Below, piece by piece: positions 1 through 6,432 of a DNA stretch of 13,473 nt. The notes below the pieces were generated by a model that was not told the DNA's origin, made no database searches, and was given only the letters and a program-made list of their open reading frames with translations. This DNA comes from Actinobacteria bacterium UBA5176. GTDB lineage: Bacteria > Actinomycetota > UBA4738. Positions within the stretch are counted from its first letter, which is position 1. Each line of letters begins with the position of its first letter. A program made the position numbers and the translations under genes. The stretch covers positions 10,388-23,860 of the forward strand of contig DHWS01000134.1 in NCBI GenBank assembly GCA_002413305.1, read 5' to 3'.

Positions 1-2
1 CC

Positions 3-1001
3 GCCGAGGATCTCCCGCCCCGCATGGCCCGAATCCTGGCCGAGGGAACCGGGTCGAGGGAGGCCACGGTGTGGCTGAAGGTGGGCTCGGAGCTGCGAGC
101 CGAAGCATCCTGGCCCGCAGAGCGGGAGGCCCCCGACCCGCTTGTGCTGGCCGACGGGGTTCTCCCAGAGATCGCCGGGACCAGCCTCTCTCTTCCAGTT
201 CATCATCGCGGGGAGTTGCTCGGGGCCCTCACGCTTTCAAAGCACGCGGGCGAGCGCCTCACCCCGGCCGAGCACAAGCTGGCGTCGGACCTCGCCTCCC
301 AGGCCGGCCTGGTGCTCCGCAACGTCCGGCTCACCGAGGAGCTCCTTCACCGCCTGTGGGAGCTCCAGGCCTCCCGCCAGCGCATCGTGGCGGCCCAGGA
401 CCAGGAACGGCGTCGGCTGGAGCGCAACATCCACGACGGGGCCCAGCAGCAGCTGGTGGCGCTGGCCGTGAAGATCCGGCTGGCTCGGACCCTGACGGAG
501 AAGAACCCCGAGAAGGCGGCCGGCATCCTCGGGCAGGTCGAGGCCGAGGTCACCGAGGCGCTGGAGGACCTGCGCGACCTGGCCCGGGGGATCTACCCGC
601 CGCTGCTGGCCGACCAGGGCCTGGCCGCCGCCCTGACCGCGCAGGCCCGCAAGAGCCCCGTGCCGGTCACGATCGAGCCGCAGGGGATCGGGCGGTACGG
701 GCAGGAGGCCGAAGCCGCAGTCTACTTCTGCACCCTGGAGGCCCTGCAGAACGTGGCCAAGTACGCCGGAGGCTCGAAGGCCGTGGTTCGCCTGGCCGAG
801 GCGGCCGGCCGGCTCGAGTTCGAGGTCGAAGACGATGGGGCGGGGTTCGACACCTCCAGGACGTCTTACGGCACCGGCCTGCAGGGCATGGCCGACCGCA
901 TGGCTGCCCTCGGTGGTGACATCGACGTGACGTCTGCCCCCGGCCGCGGCACCACCGTGCGCGGGCGGGTGCCGGTCACCGCGCTCGAACCGGTCGGTTG
1001 A
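3..1001 (+). CDS. GAF-domain sensor histidine kinase, 5' end missing
   Basis: The frame is open to the left edge of the window, so the gene is partial; an ATG at 24 lies inside what looks like GAF-domain sequence and is probably not the true start. Numbering from that ATG gives 325 residues. Residues 1-105 resemble the end of a GAF domain. Residues 118-190 are a HisKA_3 dimerisation domain with phosphoacceptor His137 in the motif ERNIHDGAQQQ. An HATPase_c domain follows, with an N-box around Asn243 (LQNVAKYA), a G1 box DDGAGFD (270-276) and a G2 box GTGLQGM (283-289). This is the NarL/LuxR-partnered kinase class, which autophosphorylates and passes phosphate to a response regulator. No transmembrane segment is visible in this part and no response regulator follows, so the stimulus and the regulon are unknown. 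Confidence 0.93.
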   Translation, partial: AEDLPPRMARILAEGTGSREATVWLKVGSELRAEASWPAEREAPDPLVLADGVLPEIAGTSLSLPVHHRGELLGALTLSKHAGERLTPAEHKLASDLASQAGLVLRNVRLTEELLHRLWELQASRQRIVAAQDQERRRLERNIHDGAQQQLVALAVKIRLARTLTEKNPEKAAGILGQVEAEVTEALEDLRDLARGIYPPLLADQGLAAALTAQARKSPVPVTIEPQGIGRYGQEAEAAVYFCTLEALQNVAKYAGGSKAVVRLAEAAGRLEFEVEDDGAGFDTSRTSYGTGLQGMADRMAALGGDIDVTSAPGRGTTVRGRVPVTALEPVG

Positions 1002-1115
1002 GAGCGCTCAGGCTCGCTGAGACGAGCGTGGAGCCGATCGGTCCGCTCGACCAGCCGTCCGTTCTCTGGGGCACCCGCGACGCCAGGTCCGCGCCTCGCG
1101 CCGGTCGGTCCCGAT

Positions 1116-1334
1116 CAGTACACGCCTGGCGGGAGGTCTTCGGGTTGGCGGCCCGCCGGGCTGGGCGGCGGCGACTACCTGAACGCCCCGTCGTACGCCA
1201 CGAACGCCTACGTGGTCATCCAGTGCGTCGACGTCACGGCGATCGCCCACGTCGACTCCGGACATCCGTCAAACCCCGGTCGGCCAACAGCGGACCGATC
1301 AGCGGGACGACTGGAGCACGTCCTAGAAGCTTGA
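1116..1334 (+). pseudogene. Unidentified coding remnant without a start codon
   Basis: This frame is open from just after the kinase stop to a TGA at 1332-1334 but has no ATG, GTG or TTG start. From about 1164 to 1262 nearly every codon ends in G or C and the translation reads like real protein (GGGDYLNAPSYATNAYVV, then IQCVDVTAIAHVDSG). Outside this core, codon choice decays. I do not recognise the family. It is most simply the remains of a gene lost next to the kinase. A chance open frame in GC-rich DNA is the alternative. Confidence 0.3.
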
Positions 1335-1429
1335 AGTGGCTGTGACCAGAAGAACCGAGGTCCGGGCGCGTTGAGCAAGACTTGGGCTGCCGCGCTTCGC
1401 GCCTGCTAGGCGAACGCGTTCAGCGGGCC

Positions 1430-1732
1430 TACGCTCTCCGGGATGCCGCGACCGCGCCGAGCCGTGTATCGGAAGCGTGGCCCGCATCGCCACCGGATCC
1501 GCTTTCCGTTCGGCGGGCGAGCCCTCCACTACTGGCGAGGTCTCGGGCCTGGCCTGGTCACTGGCAGCATCTCGTCGATCTCGATGACGGTGAGCCTCTT
1601 CACCTGGGGGAGCAACGCCTCTGTCGACAGGCCCGGGCCGGGTCCGATTTCGAGCACCTCGTCCCCCAGGTCGAGTCCTGAGCGGGTCCGACAAGGCGAT
1701 CGATGGGCCGAGCTGATCGATTGTCCTGACAC
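1430..1732 (-). pseudogene. Degraded class I SAM-dependent methyltransferase
   Basis: On the minus strand, 1675-1565 encodes a clear SAM-binding motif I and following strand: LDLGDEVLEIGPGPGLSTEA followed by LLPQVKRLTVIEIDEML. In intact methyltransferases this is followed by an acidic motif II and further SAM-pocket motifs. Here the frame ends at a stop around 1531 after an arginine- and proline-rich tail. Family-like pieces reappear in other frames: RPIDRLV upstream of motif I, PETSPVVEGS and possibly GDAGHASDTRLGAVA downstream. Several frameshifts are therefore likely. About 100 codons remain of a family usually above 180. The plus-strand open frames over this stretch are shadows. Confidence 0.55.
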
Positions 1733-1751
1733 CCCGCCTGTCCTGACACCT
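1722..1751. repeat. 12-base direct repeat TGTCCTGACACC, two copies
   Basis: Identical copies lie at 1722-1733 and 1740-1751, with an 18-base period. They sit between the methyltransferase remnant and the end of the cupredoxin gene. Short repeats of this look can occur at the ends of some insertion sequences, but no transposase is present here. A nearby GACTG/CAGTC inverted repeat (1763-1779) lies just past the stop of the minus-strand cupredoxin gene and could be a weak terminator, though no T run follows it. Confidence 0.4.
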
Positions 1752-1801
1752 GGCCGACTTGAGACTGCGGGCTCCAGTCGGGGAGACCGTCTTGGCGATG
1801 G

Positions 1802-2641
1802 TTACCGGACCTCGAGCTCCGTGAACATCCCCATGGCGTAGTGGCCCGGCAGGTTGCAGATCAGCTCGTAGCGTCCCGGCGCCAGATCGATCGTGACCCA
1901 GCTCAGAGCGCCGGGGGCGATGCCGTCACCCGCTCCGCCAGCGCACGATGCAGACGCCTCCCCGAGGCTGCCGTCCTCACTCACCCTTCCGTCCTGCCCC
2001 ACCGGCCGAGTGCCCGCGCCACCGGCCGCCAGCCGAAGGACGACCATCTCGTGCACGATGCTGCCCGCGTTCCACACCCGGAATGACACTGCCCCGGCCG
2101 GAACCGTCGATGCGCTCGCGGTGAGGCTCATCATTCCCAGCCGGTATCCAGGTCCCATCGACCCGCCGGGGTAGTAGCGCCCGCCCATCATCCCGCCGCC
2201 GCCCATCATGGCGCCCATGTCCGAGAGGGTCACGTCGACCGTCTGGCCGGGAAGCACGGGCGCGTTACAGCTGGGTCCGGTCACCGACCGCCCGAAGGGG
2301 GAGGGTCGCGAGGCCATTGCCGCAGCGGCCACGACGGAGAAGAGAAGCAGCACGATGGCCGCCGCGACGAGCGGCGGCGCGCTCCGCCACCTCCGGCCTC
2401 GCGGCCGCCACGGCGAACCAGCCTCGAGAGTGGCGAGGCGTTCCCGGTACTCGGCCTCATCGATCTCGCCCCGGGCGAATCGCTGCCTCAGGACCTCGAC
2501 GGCCGATCCCGCCGCTTCGTGAGGATCGCCTCGAGCTCGGATGAGGATCAGAGCGACCACGGCCGCGGCGATCGCCACGAGCAGGCCGATGACCGGCCAC
2601 AGCCAGACGGCGACCGACGACTGATGGCCCCACCACATCAT
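1802..2641 (-). CDS. Membrane-anchored SHOCT / cupredoxin-like copper protein
   Basis: The start is the first of two adjacent ATGs (2641, 2638), preceded by a strong AGGAGG seven bases upstream; the open frame extends further upstream but that part lacks protein-like character. The product is 279 residues. A membrane helix lies at about 9-32, followed by a SHOCT domain at 46-72 (VEVLRQRFARGEIDEAEY), a second hydrophobic helix at 90-110, a Met/Gly-rich segment (about 141-171), then a cupredoxin-like domain. The C-terminal motif LICNLPGHYAMGM gives Cys262, His267 and Met270 or Met272, and His197 (SIVHEMVV) completes a type-1 copper site as in sulfocyanin-like proteins. It probably faces the outside of the membrane and binds or transfers copper or electrons. 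It is transcribed away from the metal-sensor unit. The SHOCT plus cupredoxin combination in one chain is notable. Confidence 0.85.
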   Translation of the reverse strand: MMWWGHQSSVAVWLWPVIGLLVAIAAAVVALILIRARGDPHEAAGSAVEVLRQRFARGEIDEAEYRERLATLEAGSPWRPRGRRWRSAPPLVAAAIVLLLFSVVAAAAMASRPSPFGRSVTGPSCNAPVLPGQTVDVTLSDMGAMMGGGGMMGGRYYPGGSMGPGYRLGMMSLTASASTVPAGAVSFRVWNAGSIVHEMVVLRLAAGGAGTRPVGQDGRVSEDGSLGEASASCAGGAGDGIAPGALSWVTIDLAPGRYELICNLPGHYAMGMFTELEVR

Positions 2642-2663
2642 GGCCAACCTCCTTCTCCATTCA

Positions 2664-2698
2664 CCCAGGGAGCCATGAGCGCATGGTGCCAGGCTGGG
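2664..2698 (-). promoter_or_regulatory. Two-part inverted repeat in the leader of the cupredoxin gene
   Basis: An inner stem CCATG (2673-2677) / CATGG (2682-2686) with a four-base loop is flanked by an outer stem CCCAG (2664-2668) / CTGGG (2694-2698). It lies just upstream of the ribosome binding site of the minus-strand cupredoxin gene. It could be an operator for a dimeric regulator or an RNA fold controlling translation. I do not match it to a known riboswitch class. The rest of 2642-2910 shows no gene. Confidence 0.3.
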
Positions 2699-2910
2699 AG
2701 AACCGCAAGCCGGGGCCGGAAGTCCCGCCATCCGTAAGCCATCCGGCGGTAGGGAGGCACCCGATGAAGCGGCATCGTAAGTCGCGGGGTTCACCCCGGC
2801 CATTGGAGGCTGTGCGTGGGCAGCGCGCCGTGGCGCGGAGTCCCGGCATTACCAATCCTTAACCGTTCGCTTGCCTCGGCCTGCCGGGGCGAGGGCAGCA
2901 GCGGGGGCCG

Positions 2911-3033
2911 GTGGAACGACCATGCCACATCTCGCGTCGCCGGCTCATCCTGCTGGTCCTGGCCGGGCTTGCCCTTCCGGCGGCACTGGCGACCCTCCTC
3001 GTGCTCCTCGCGCGGTGGTTCCTCCGCTACTAG
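2911..3033 (+). CDS. 40-residue single-pass membrane miniprotein
   Basis: A GTG at 2911 opens a short frame ending with TAG at 3031-3033. The product is MERPCHISRR followed by one long hydrophobic segment (about residues 12-35) and a WFLRY tail. The arginine-rich N terminus and single helix are what a real small membrane protein looks like, with the N terminus in the cytoplasm. A G-rich stretch (2902-2907) just upstream is a possible but weak ribosome binding site. It ends 50 bases before the metal-sensor gene and may belong to the same unit. No family is recognised. A chance open frame remains possible. Confidence 0.45.
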   Translation: MERPCHISRRRLILLVLAGLALPAALATLLVLLARWFLRY

Positions 3034-3047
3034 GGACGTGCCCGCGG

Positions 3048-3083
3048 TTGACGACGGTCCCACCCTCGCCGATGATTCCATAT
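3048..3083 (+). promoter_or_regulatory. Possible promoter of the metal-sensor gene
   Basis: TTGACG at 3048-3053 is a good -35 match. GATGAT at 3071-3076, 17 bases further on, is a mediocre -10. Transcription would then start at about 3083-3084, at the ATG of the repressor, giving a leaderless mRNA; this agrees with the lack of a ribosome binding site there. An 8-base palindrome CATATATG (3079-3086) overlaps the start and lies where an ArsR/SmtB repressor would block initiation, but a full 12-2-12 operator is not evident. Confidence 0.33.
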
Positions 3084-3467
3084 ATGAGCACCTCTTTATC
3101 TATCGATCTGACCCCCGAGCGATGCGAGGAGGAGTGCATCCATCCCGAGCACGTCGGTCCCCTCCTCGGGCGGGTGATCCACCGTCCCGACGCGGAGGAG
3201 GTCGCCTCGACGTTCGGCCTGCTGGCCGATCCGACCAGGGCGAGGATCCTCCACGCCCTGTCGCTTGCCCAGGAGCTCTGCGTCTGCGATCTGGCCCTCC
3301 TCCTTGGGATCAGCCAGCCCGCGCTCAGCCATCAGCTCCGACTGCTCAGGGTCAATCGGGTGATCGGGCGCCGCAAGGCCGGGCGCATCGCCTACTACCG
3401 GCTGGCGGACGATCACATCCGCCACGTCCTGGCCGACGCCCTGACCCACACCTTCGAACCCGGATAG
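3084..3467 (+). CDS. ArsR/SmtB-family metal-sensing repressor, CadC-like
   Basis: This is a 127-residue winged-helix repressor from ATG 3084; an alternative ATG at 3072 would add four residues, and the long upstream extension of the frame is not protein-like. Two metal sites known from the family are complete. The CadC-type alpha3N site is present as CEEEC (Cys14, Cys18) plus ELCVCDL (Cys66, Cys68), the pattern that senses Cd, Pb or Zn. The SmtB/CzrA-type alpha5 site aligns residue by residue as Asp109, His111, His122 and Glu125 (DDH, then THTFE at the C terminus). The recognition helix is ISQPALSHQLRLLR (76-89). In the family, metal binding releases the protein from its operator and turns on efflux genes. 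The two cation transporters directly downstream fit that role. The gene is separated from the first of them by 13 bases. Confidence 0.92.
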   Translation: MSTSLSIDLTPERCEEECIHPEHVGPLLGRVIHRPDAEEVASTFGLLADPTRARILHALSLAQELCVCDLALLLGISQPALSHQLRLLRVNRVIGRRKAGRIAYYRLADDHIRHVLADALTHTFEPG

Positions 3468-3480
3468 CCGGGCCGGACCG

Positions 3481-4377
3481 ATGACAGGCGACCATAGAGG
3501 AAGCGCGGCCGCCCGGAGTCGGGGCCGCCTGGCCGTCGTGCTCTCGGTGACCACGGCCATCCTCCTGGCGGAGATCGTCGGGGCCCTGGTGTCGGGGAGT
3601 TTGGCCCTGCTCGCCGACGCCGGGCACATGCTCACCGACGCCACGGGCATCGGCCTCTCGCTCCTGGCCATCTGGTTCGCCGGACGGCCGGCGACCTCGG
3701 GGCGGACCTTCGGCTACTACCGGCTGGAGATCCTCGCCGCGGTGGCAAACGCAGTGCTGCTCCTCGGCGTCGGTGGCTTCGTGCTGGTCGAGGGGGTCCG
3801 CCGGCTCCTGTCCCCTCCGGACGTGGGAAGCGGCGTCATGCTCGTGTTCGGCCTGGTGGCCATGGCCGGGAACGGCGTCTCGGTCTGGCTGCTTCGTCGG
3901 GGACAGCGCGAGAGCCTGAACATCCGTGGGGCGTTCCTGGAGGTCCTGAGCGACCTGCTGGGGGCGCTCGCCGTCGTCGTCTCCGCCGTGGTCATCGCCC
4001 TCACCGGGTTCCTCCGGGCCGACCCCCTCGCGTCGATCCTCATCGGCCTGCTCATCCTGCCGAGGACGTGGCGGCTGCTCCGCGAGGCGGTGGACGTGCT
4101 CCTGGAGGCCACTCCCAGGAACGTGGATCTGGAGGAGGTCCGCCGGCACATCCTGGAAGCCCCCGGGGTGGCCGACGTCCACGACCTACACGCCTGGACG
4201 ATCACCAGCGGCGTGAACGTCGTGTCGGCACACGTGGTCCTTCAGCCTCGGGCCGAACCCCCGGCGGTCCTGGATCACCTCTGCGACTGCCTGGCCGGGG
4301 ACTTCGACATCGAGCACAGCACGTTCCAGCTCGAGTCGAGCGACCGGCGGCGAGTCGAGGAGGCCAGCCACCCATGA
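3481..4377 (+). CDS. Cation diffusion facilitator, CzcD/ZitB-like efflux transporter
   Basis: The 298-residue product has six predicted membrane helices (residues about 16-195) and a cytoplasmic C-terminal domain (about 210-285), the usual CDF layout and length. The first half of the transport site is canonical in helix 2: AGHMLTD, His49 and Asp53. In helix 5 the usual HxxxD appears as ExxxD (AFLEVLSD, Glu154 and Asp158), so one His is replaced by Glu. I believe this variant also occurs in other actinobacterial CDFs, but the metal preference may differ. The C-terminal domain has His234, His237, His251 and His279, which can bind regulatory metal. It would export Zn or a similar divalent cation in exchange for protons. 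It follows the repressor by 13 bases and overlaps the next gene by ATGA. Confidence 0.93.
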   Translation: MTGDHRGSAAARSRGRLAVVLSVTTAILLAEIVGALVSGSLALLADAGHMLTDATGIGLSLLAIWFAGRPATSGRTFGYYRLEILAAVANAVLLLGVGGFVLVEGVRRLLSPPDVGSGVMLVFGLVAMAGNGVSVWLLRRGQRESLNIRGAFLEVLSDLLGALAVVVSAVVIALTGFLRADPLASILIGLLILPRTWRLLREAVDVLLEATPRNVDLEEVRRHILEAPGVADVHDLHAWTITSGVNVVSAHVVLQPRAEPPAVLDHLCDCLAGDFDIEHSTFQLESSDRRRVEEASHP

Positions 4378-4973
4378 GAGGCGCGGAGGCGACCGACGTC
4401 GACCATCGCCTCCTTCGCCGAGGGCTCCGGCTCGAGTACCTGACGGTCGGGTGGATGACCCTCGAGGCCGCCGTGGCGATCGCCTCCGGGATCGTCGCTC
4501 ACTCCATCGCCCTCGTCGGGTTCGGCCTCGACTCGGTGATCGAACTCTTCGCAGGGTCCGTCCTGATCTGGCAGCTTCGTAATCCCACGGAGGAGACGGA
4601 GGACCGGGCCCGCCGCCTGATCGCGGTGACCTTCTTCCTCCTCGCGGTCTACGTGCTGTCGGAGGCCACCCGGGATCTCGTCTCCGGTTCACGACCCGAT
4701 CAAGCGCCGGCCGGCATCATCCTGGCGGTAGCCGCGCTCCTGCTCATGCCGGCACTGGGGATCTCGAAACGTCGTACCGCTCTGCAGCTGCACAACGAGG
4801 CGCTCCAGGCCGACGCCGCCGAGACCCTCTTCTGCGCCTGGCTGGCTGTCGTCCTCCTGGTGGGCCTGCTGTTGAACGCCGCCCTTGGCTGGTGGTGGGC
4901 GGACCCCATCGCCGGCGTGGTCATCGGCCTCTTCGCCGTCCGGGAGGGATGGGAGACCTGGCGCGGCGAGTAG
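4374..4973 (+). CDS. Membrane-only CDF-like cation transporter
   Basis: The ATG overlaps the previous stop (ATGA), so translation is probably coupled. The 199-residue product has about six hydrophobic segments and resembles the membrane domain of CDF proteins, but it ends after the last helix and has no cytoplasmic metal-binding domain. The candidate metal-site residues are Asp53 and Glu57 in GFGLDSVIELFAG and Asp147 with Glu150 in LQADAAETLFCAW, both conserved features of this subgroup as I know it. Being paired with a full-length CDF under one metal sensor, it probably also moves a divalent metal, perhaps a different one, or forms a mixed complex with its neighbour. The substrate cannot be read from the sequence. 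Confidence 0.85.
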   Translation: MRGAEATDVDHRLLRRGLRLEYLTVGWMTLEAAVAIASGIVAHSIALVGFGLDSVIELFAGSVLIWQLRNPTEETEDRARRLIAVTFFLLAVYVLSEATRDLVSGSRPDQAPAGIILAVAALLLMPALGISKRRTALQLHNEALQADAAETLFCAWLAVVLLVGLLLNAALGWWWADPIAGVVIGLFAVREGWETWRGE

Positions 4974-5059
4974 GGCCGCGCCAGAGTCCCACCACCGTCT
5001 AGACCAGCATGGCCCCACGCCCGCAACAACCCTGCTCGGCCAACCCCTTCCTTCCGGGA

Positions 5060-5070
5060 TACACTCGGGC
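5060..5070 (+). promoter_or_regulatory. Possible -10 element for a leaderless start
   Basis: TACACT at 5060-5065 matches TATAAT at four of six positions. It sits five bases before GTG 5071 and eight before GTG 5074, the spacing expected for leaderless actinobacterial genes, and no ribosome binding site is visible. No convincing -35 is seen. This may be the promoter of the whole redox operon. The 97 bases before it hold no gene. Confidence 0.33.
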
Positions 5071-5343
5071 GTGGTGACGACGAGGACACTTCTGATCGTC
5101 CTGCTGGTGCTGCTGATCCTCTTTCTGGCGATCCCGCTGGGCATGGGGATGGCCATGGGGATGTGTCCCAACTCCCACACCTCCACGTGCCCCTCCGCCG
5201 TTGGCGCCTGTGCCGCCATCGTCGGGCTGATGGTGCTGGTGATGATCGGCCTCCTCGGGATCATCCGGCGGGACGCATCGGCGGCGCCTCTGCTGCTGCT
5301 CGTCTCGTCGCTCGAGCGACCTCCCCAGCGCTCCTCGTTCTAG
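5071..5343 (+). CDS. Small two-helix membrane protein with Met/Cys-rich loop
   Basis: The 90-residue product starts at GTG 5071 or 5074. A long hydrophobic segment (about residues 6-24) is followed by GMGMAMGMCPNSHTSTCP, a short loop with several Met, two Cys and one His, then a third Cys (GAC) and a second helix (about 46-65). The C terminus (LERPPQRSSF) is probably cytoplasmic. Methionine, cysteine and histidine clusters between membrane helices suggest metal binding, copper in particular, which fits the CopCD and cupredoxin genes nearby. That function is inference; no family is recognised. It is the first gene of the long plus-strand run. Confidence 0.6.
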   Translation: MVTTRTLLIVLLVLLILFLAIPLGMGMAMGMCPNSHTSTCPSAVGACAAIVGLMVLVMIGLLGIIRRDASAAPLLLLVSSLERPPQRSSF

Positions 5344-5354
5344 GACTCCGTCCG

Positions 5355-5373
5355 GGGCTCCGCTGCGGAGCCC
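5355..5373 (+). other. Perfect 8-bp hairpin between two small membrane genes
   Basis: GGGCTCCG (5355-5362) pairs fully with CGGAGCCC (5366-5373) around a three-base CTG loop, 11 bases after the TAG of the upstream gene and 10 bases before the next ribosome binding site. No T run follows, so it is not a standard intrinsic terminator. It could stabilise one mRNA end, attenuate transcription or separate expression of the two genes. Confidence 0.5.
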
Positions 5374-5397
5374 AAACCGAACGAGGAGAACGTCGCC

Positions 5398-5595
5398 ATG
5401 AGAATGTTCCTGACCTACCTCCCGGCGCTGGGTTGCGCCGGGGCCATGGTGCTGTGCATGCGAATGATGCGCGGCCACGGCGGAGGCGAGAAGGCCCCCG
5501 AGCCTAATCGCCTGGCTGAGCTCGAGGAGGAGAACGCCCGCCTCCGGGCCAAGATCGCGCTTTCGTCGCGTGGCGAGCCGGCCCGCGAGGAGTGA
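5398..5595 (+). CDS. 65-residue membrane protein with coiled-coil tail
   Basis: ATG 5398 follows a good GAGGAG site by nine bases. A hydrophobic, Met- and Cys-containing N-terminal helix (about residues 3-24, with Cys13 and Cys20) is followed by a basic, glycine-rich turn (RMMRGHGGG) and a short heptad-like segment (about 38-56, LAELEEENARLRAKI) predicted to form a coiled coil. Small proteins of this shape are often found beside copper and thiol-redox genes in actinobacteria, and the Met/Cys content is suggestive, but no function can be assigned. It ends six bases before the DUF3105 gene. Confidence 0.75.
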   Translation: MRMFLTYLPALGCAGAMVLCMRMMRGHGGGEKAPEPNRLAELEEENARLRAKIALSSRGEPAREE

Positions 5596-5601
5596 GCGCC
5601 G

Positions 5602-6432
5602 GTGAGCGCCAAGAAGACCAAGCGCCGGACCCGCACGCCCTCTCGGCCCCCGCAGCACGGATCGCGAACGCCGGCTACCGAACCCGATGCGGTCACAGAG
5701 GAGGCTCGACGATCCCGGCGGGAGGAGGCTCGGCGGTACCGGGAGTCGATCCGTCGCAAGGCCACCCGCCGCCGCTACCTCCGGAACGCCACCTATGGGC
5801 TCCTAGCCGTGGTGGTCGTCGGGGCCATCGTGTACGGAACGACCCGGACCAAGCACGGCGCGGCGCTCGGCGCCCAGGAGCGAACGCTGCTCGACCAGGC
5901 TCCTTCCCAGGCTGAAGCGGCGGGGTGCGGTCCGGTCCAGACCACCTCCGCGTATTCCGGGGCTCCGGACCAGGCGCACATCGGAGCGCAGGTCGCTTCG
6001 TCTCCTGCGCTGTCGAGCTACCCGTCGACCCCTCCGGCGTCGGGGCCGCACGACTCCTCCCCGCTCGGCGCCGATGTCTATCCCTCACCCCCGTCGATCT
6101 ACTCGGCCATCCACTCGCTGGAGCACGGAGCGGCCATCATCTGGTACGCCCCCACCGCCTCCGGCGCGGAGCTGGGCAGGATCAAGAGCTTCTTCGGGGA
6201 TCCGTCCAACCGGGACCATGTGATCGTCGCCCCGTACAGCTATCCGGACCAGGGAGCGGCGGGAAGGCTTCCGGCGGGCAAGGAGATGGTCCTGGTCGCC
6301 TGGCACCACATCGAGTCGTGCGCCCGGCCGAGCCTGGCCGCGGCGTTCGACTTCGTCGCTCACTACCGGTTCCCCGCGCCGGCCGGTGAGTCCTACAAGG
6401 GCGACGCGCCCGAGCAAGGAGCTCCGATCTGA
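5602..6432 (+). CDS. DUF3105 membrane-anchored protein
   Basis: GTG 5602 lies nine bases after GAGGAG and six after the previous stop. The 276-residue product has a highly basic cytoplasmic N terminus (1-62), one membrane helix (about 64-80) and an extracytoplasmic domain. The domain carries DUF3105 hallmarks: PASGPH (His150), then GADVYPSPPSIYSAIH and HSLEHGAAIIWY (His171, His175). Paired cysteines Cys109 and Cys240 could form a disulfide. The family has no established function; conserved histidines and its frequent placement with thioredoxin-like genes suggest a metal-linked or redox role outside the cell. It overlaps the next start by one base (TGATG). Confidence 0.88.
   Translation: MSAKKTKRRTRTPSRPPQHGSRTPATEPDAVTEEARRSRREEARRYRESIRRKATRRRYLRNATYGLLAVVVVGAIVYGTTRTKHGAALGAQERTLLDQAPSQAEAAGCGPVQTTSAYSGAPDQAHIGAQVASSPALSSYPSTPPASGPHDSSPLGADVYPSPPSIYSAIHSLEHGAAIIWYAPTASGAELGRIKSFFGDPSNRDHVIVAPYSYPDQGAAGRLPAGKEMVLVAWHHIESCARPSLAAAFDFVAHYRFPAPAGESYKGDAPEQGAPI

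Noticed and set aside
999..1001. Histidine kinase TGA as a recoded codon, since the same frame stays open afterwards
   Set aside because: The kinase domain is complete at the stop, and the following codons are not protein-like until well downstream.
1443..1841. Plus-strand 132-codon frame across the methyltransferase remnant
   Set aside because: The minus strand carries the recognisable SAM motif; the plus-strand translation is low-complexity and has no known motif.
1802..2803. Longer start of the cupredoxin gene at 2803
   Set aside because: The upstream 54 residues lack protein-like features, and the ATG at 2641 has an ideal AGGAGG site and begins a typical SHOCT membrane protein.
3352..4182. 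A 276-codon minus-strand frame opposite the repressor and first CDF
   Set aside because: Composition is Gln/Asp/Gly/Arg-rich with no domain, while the plus strand carries unmistakable CDF motifs.
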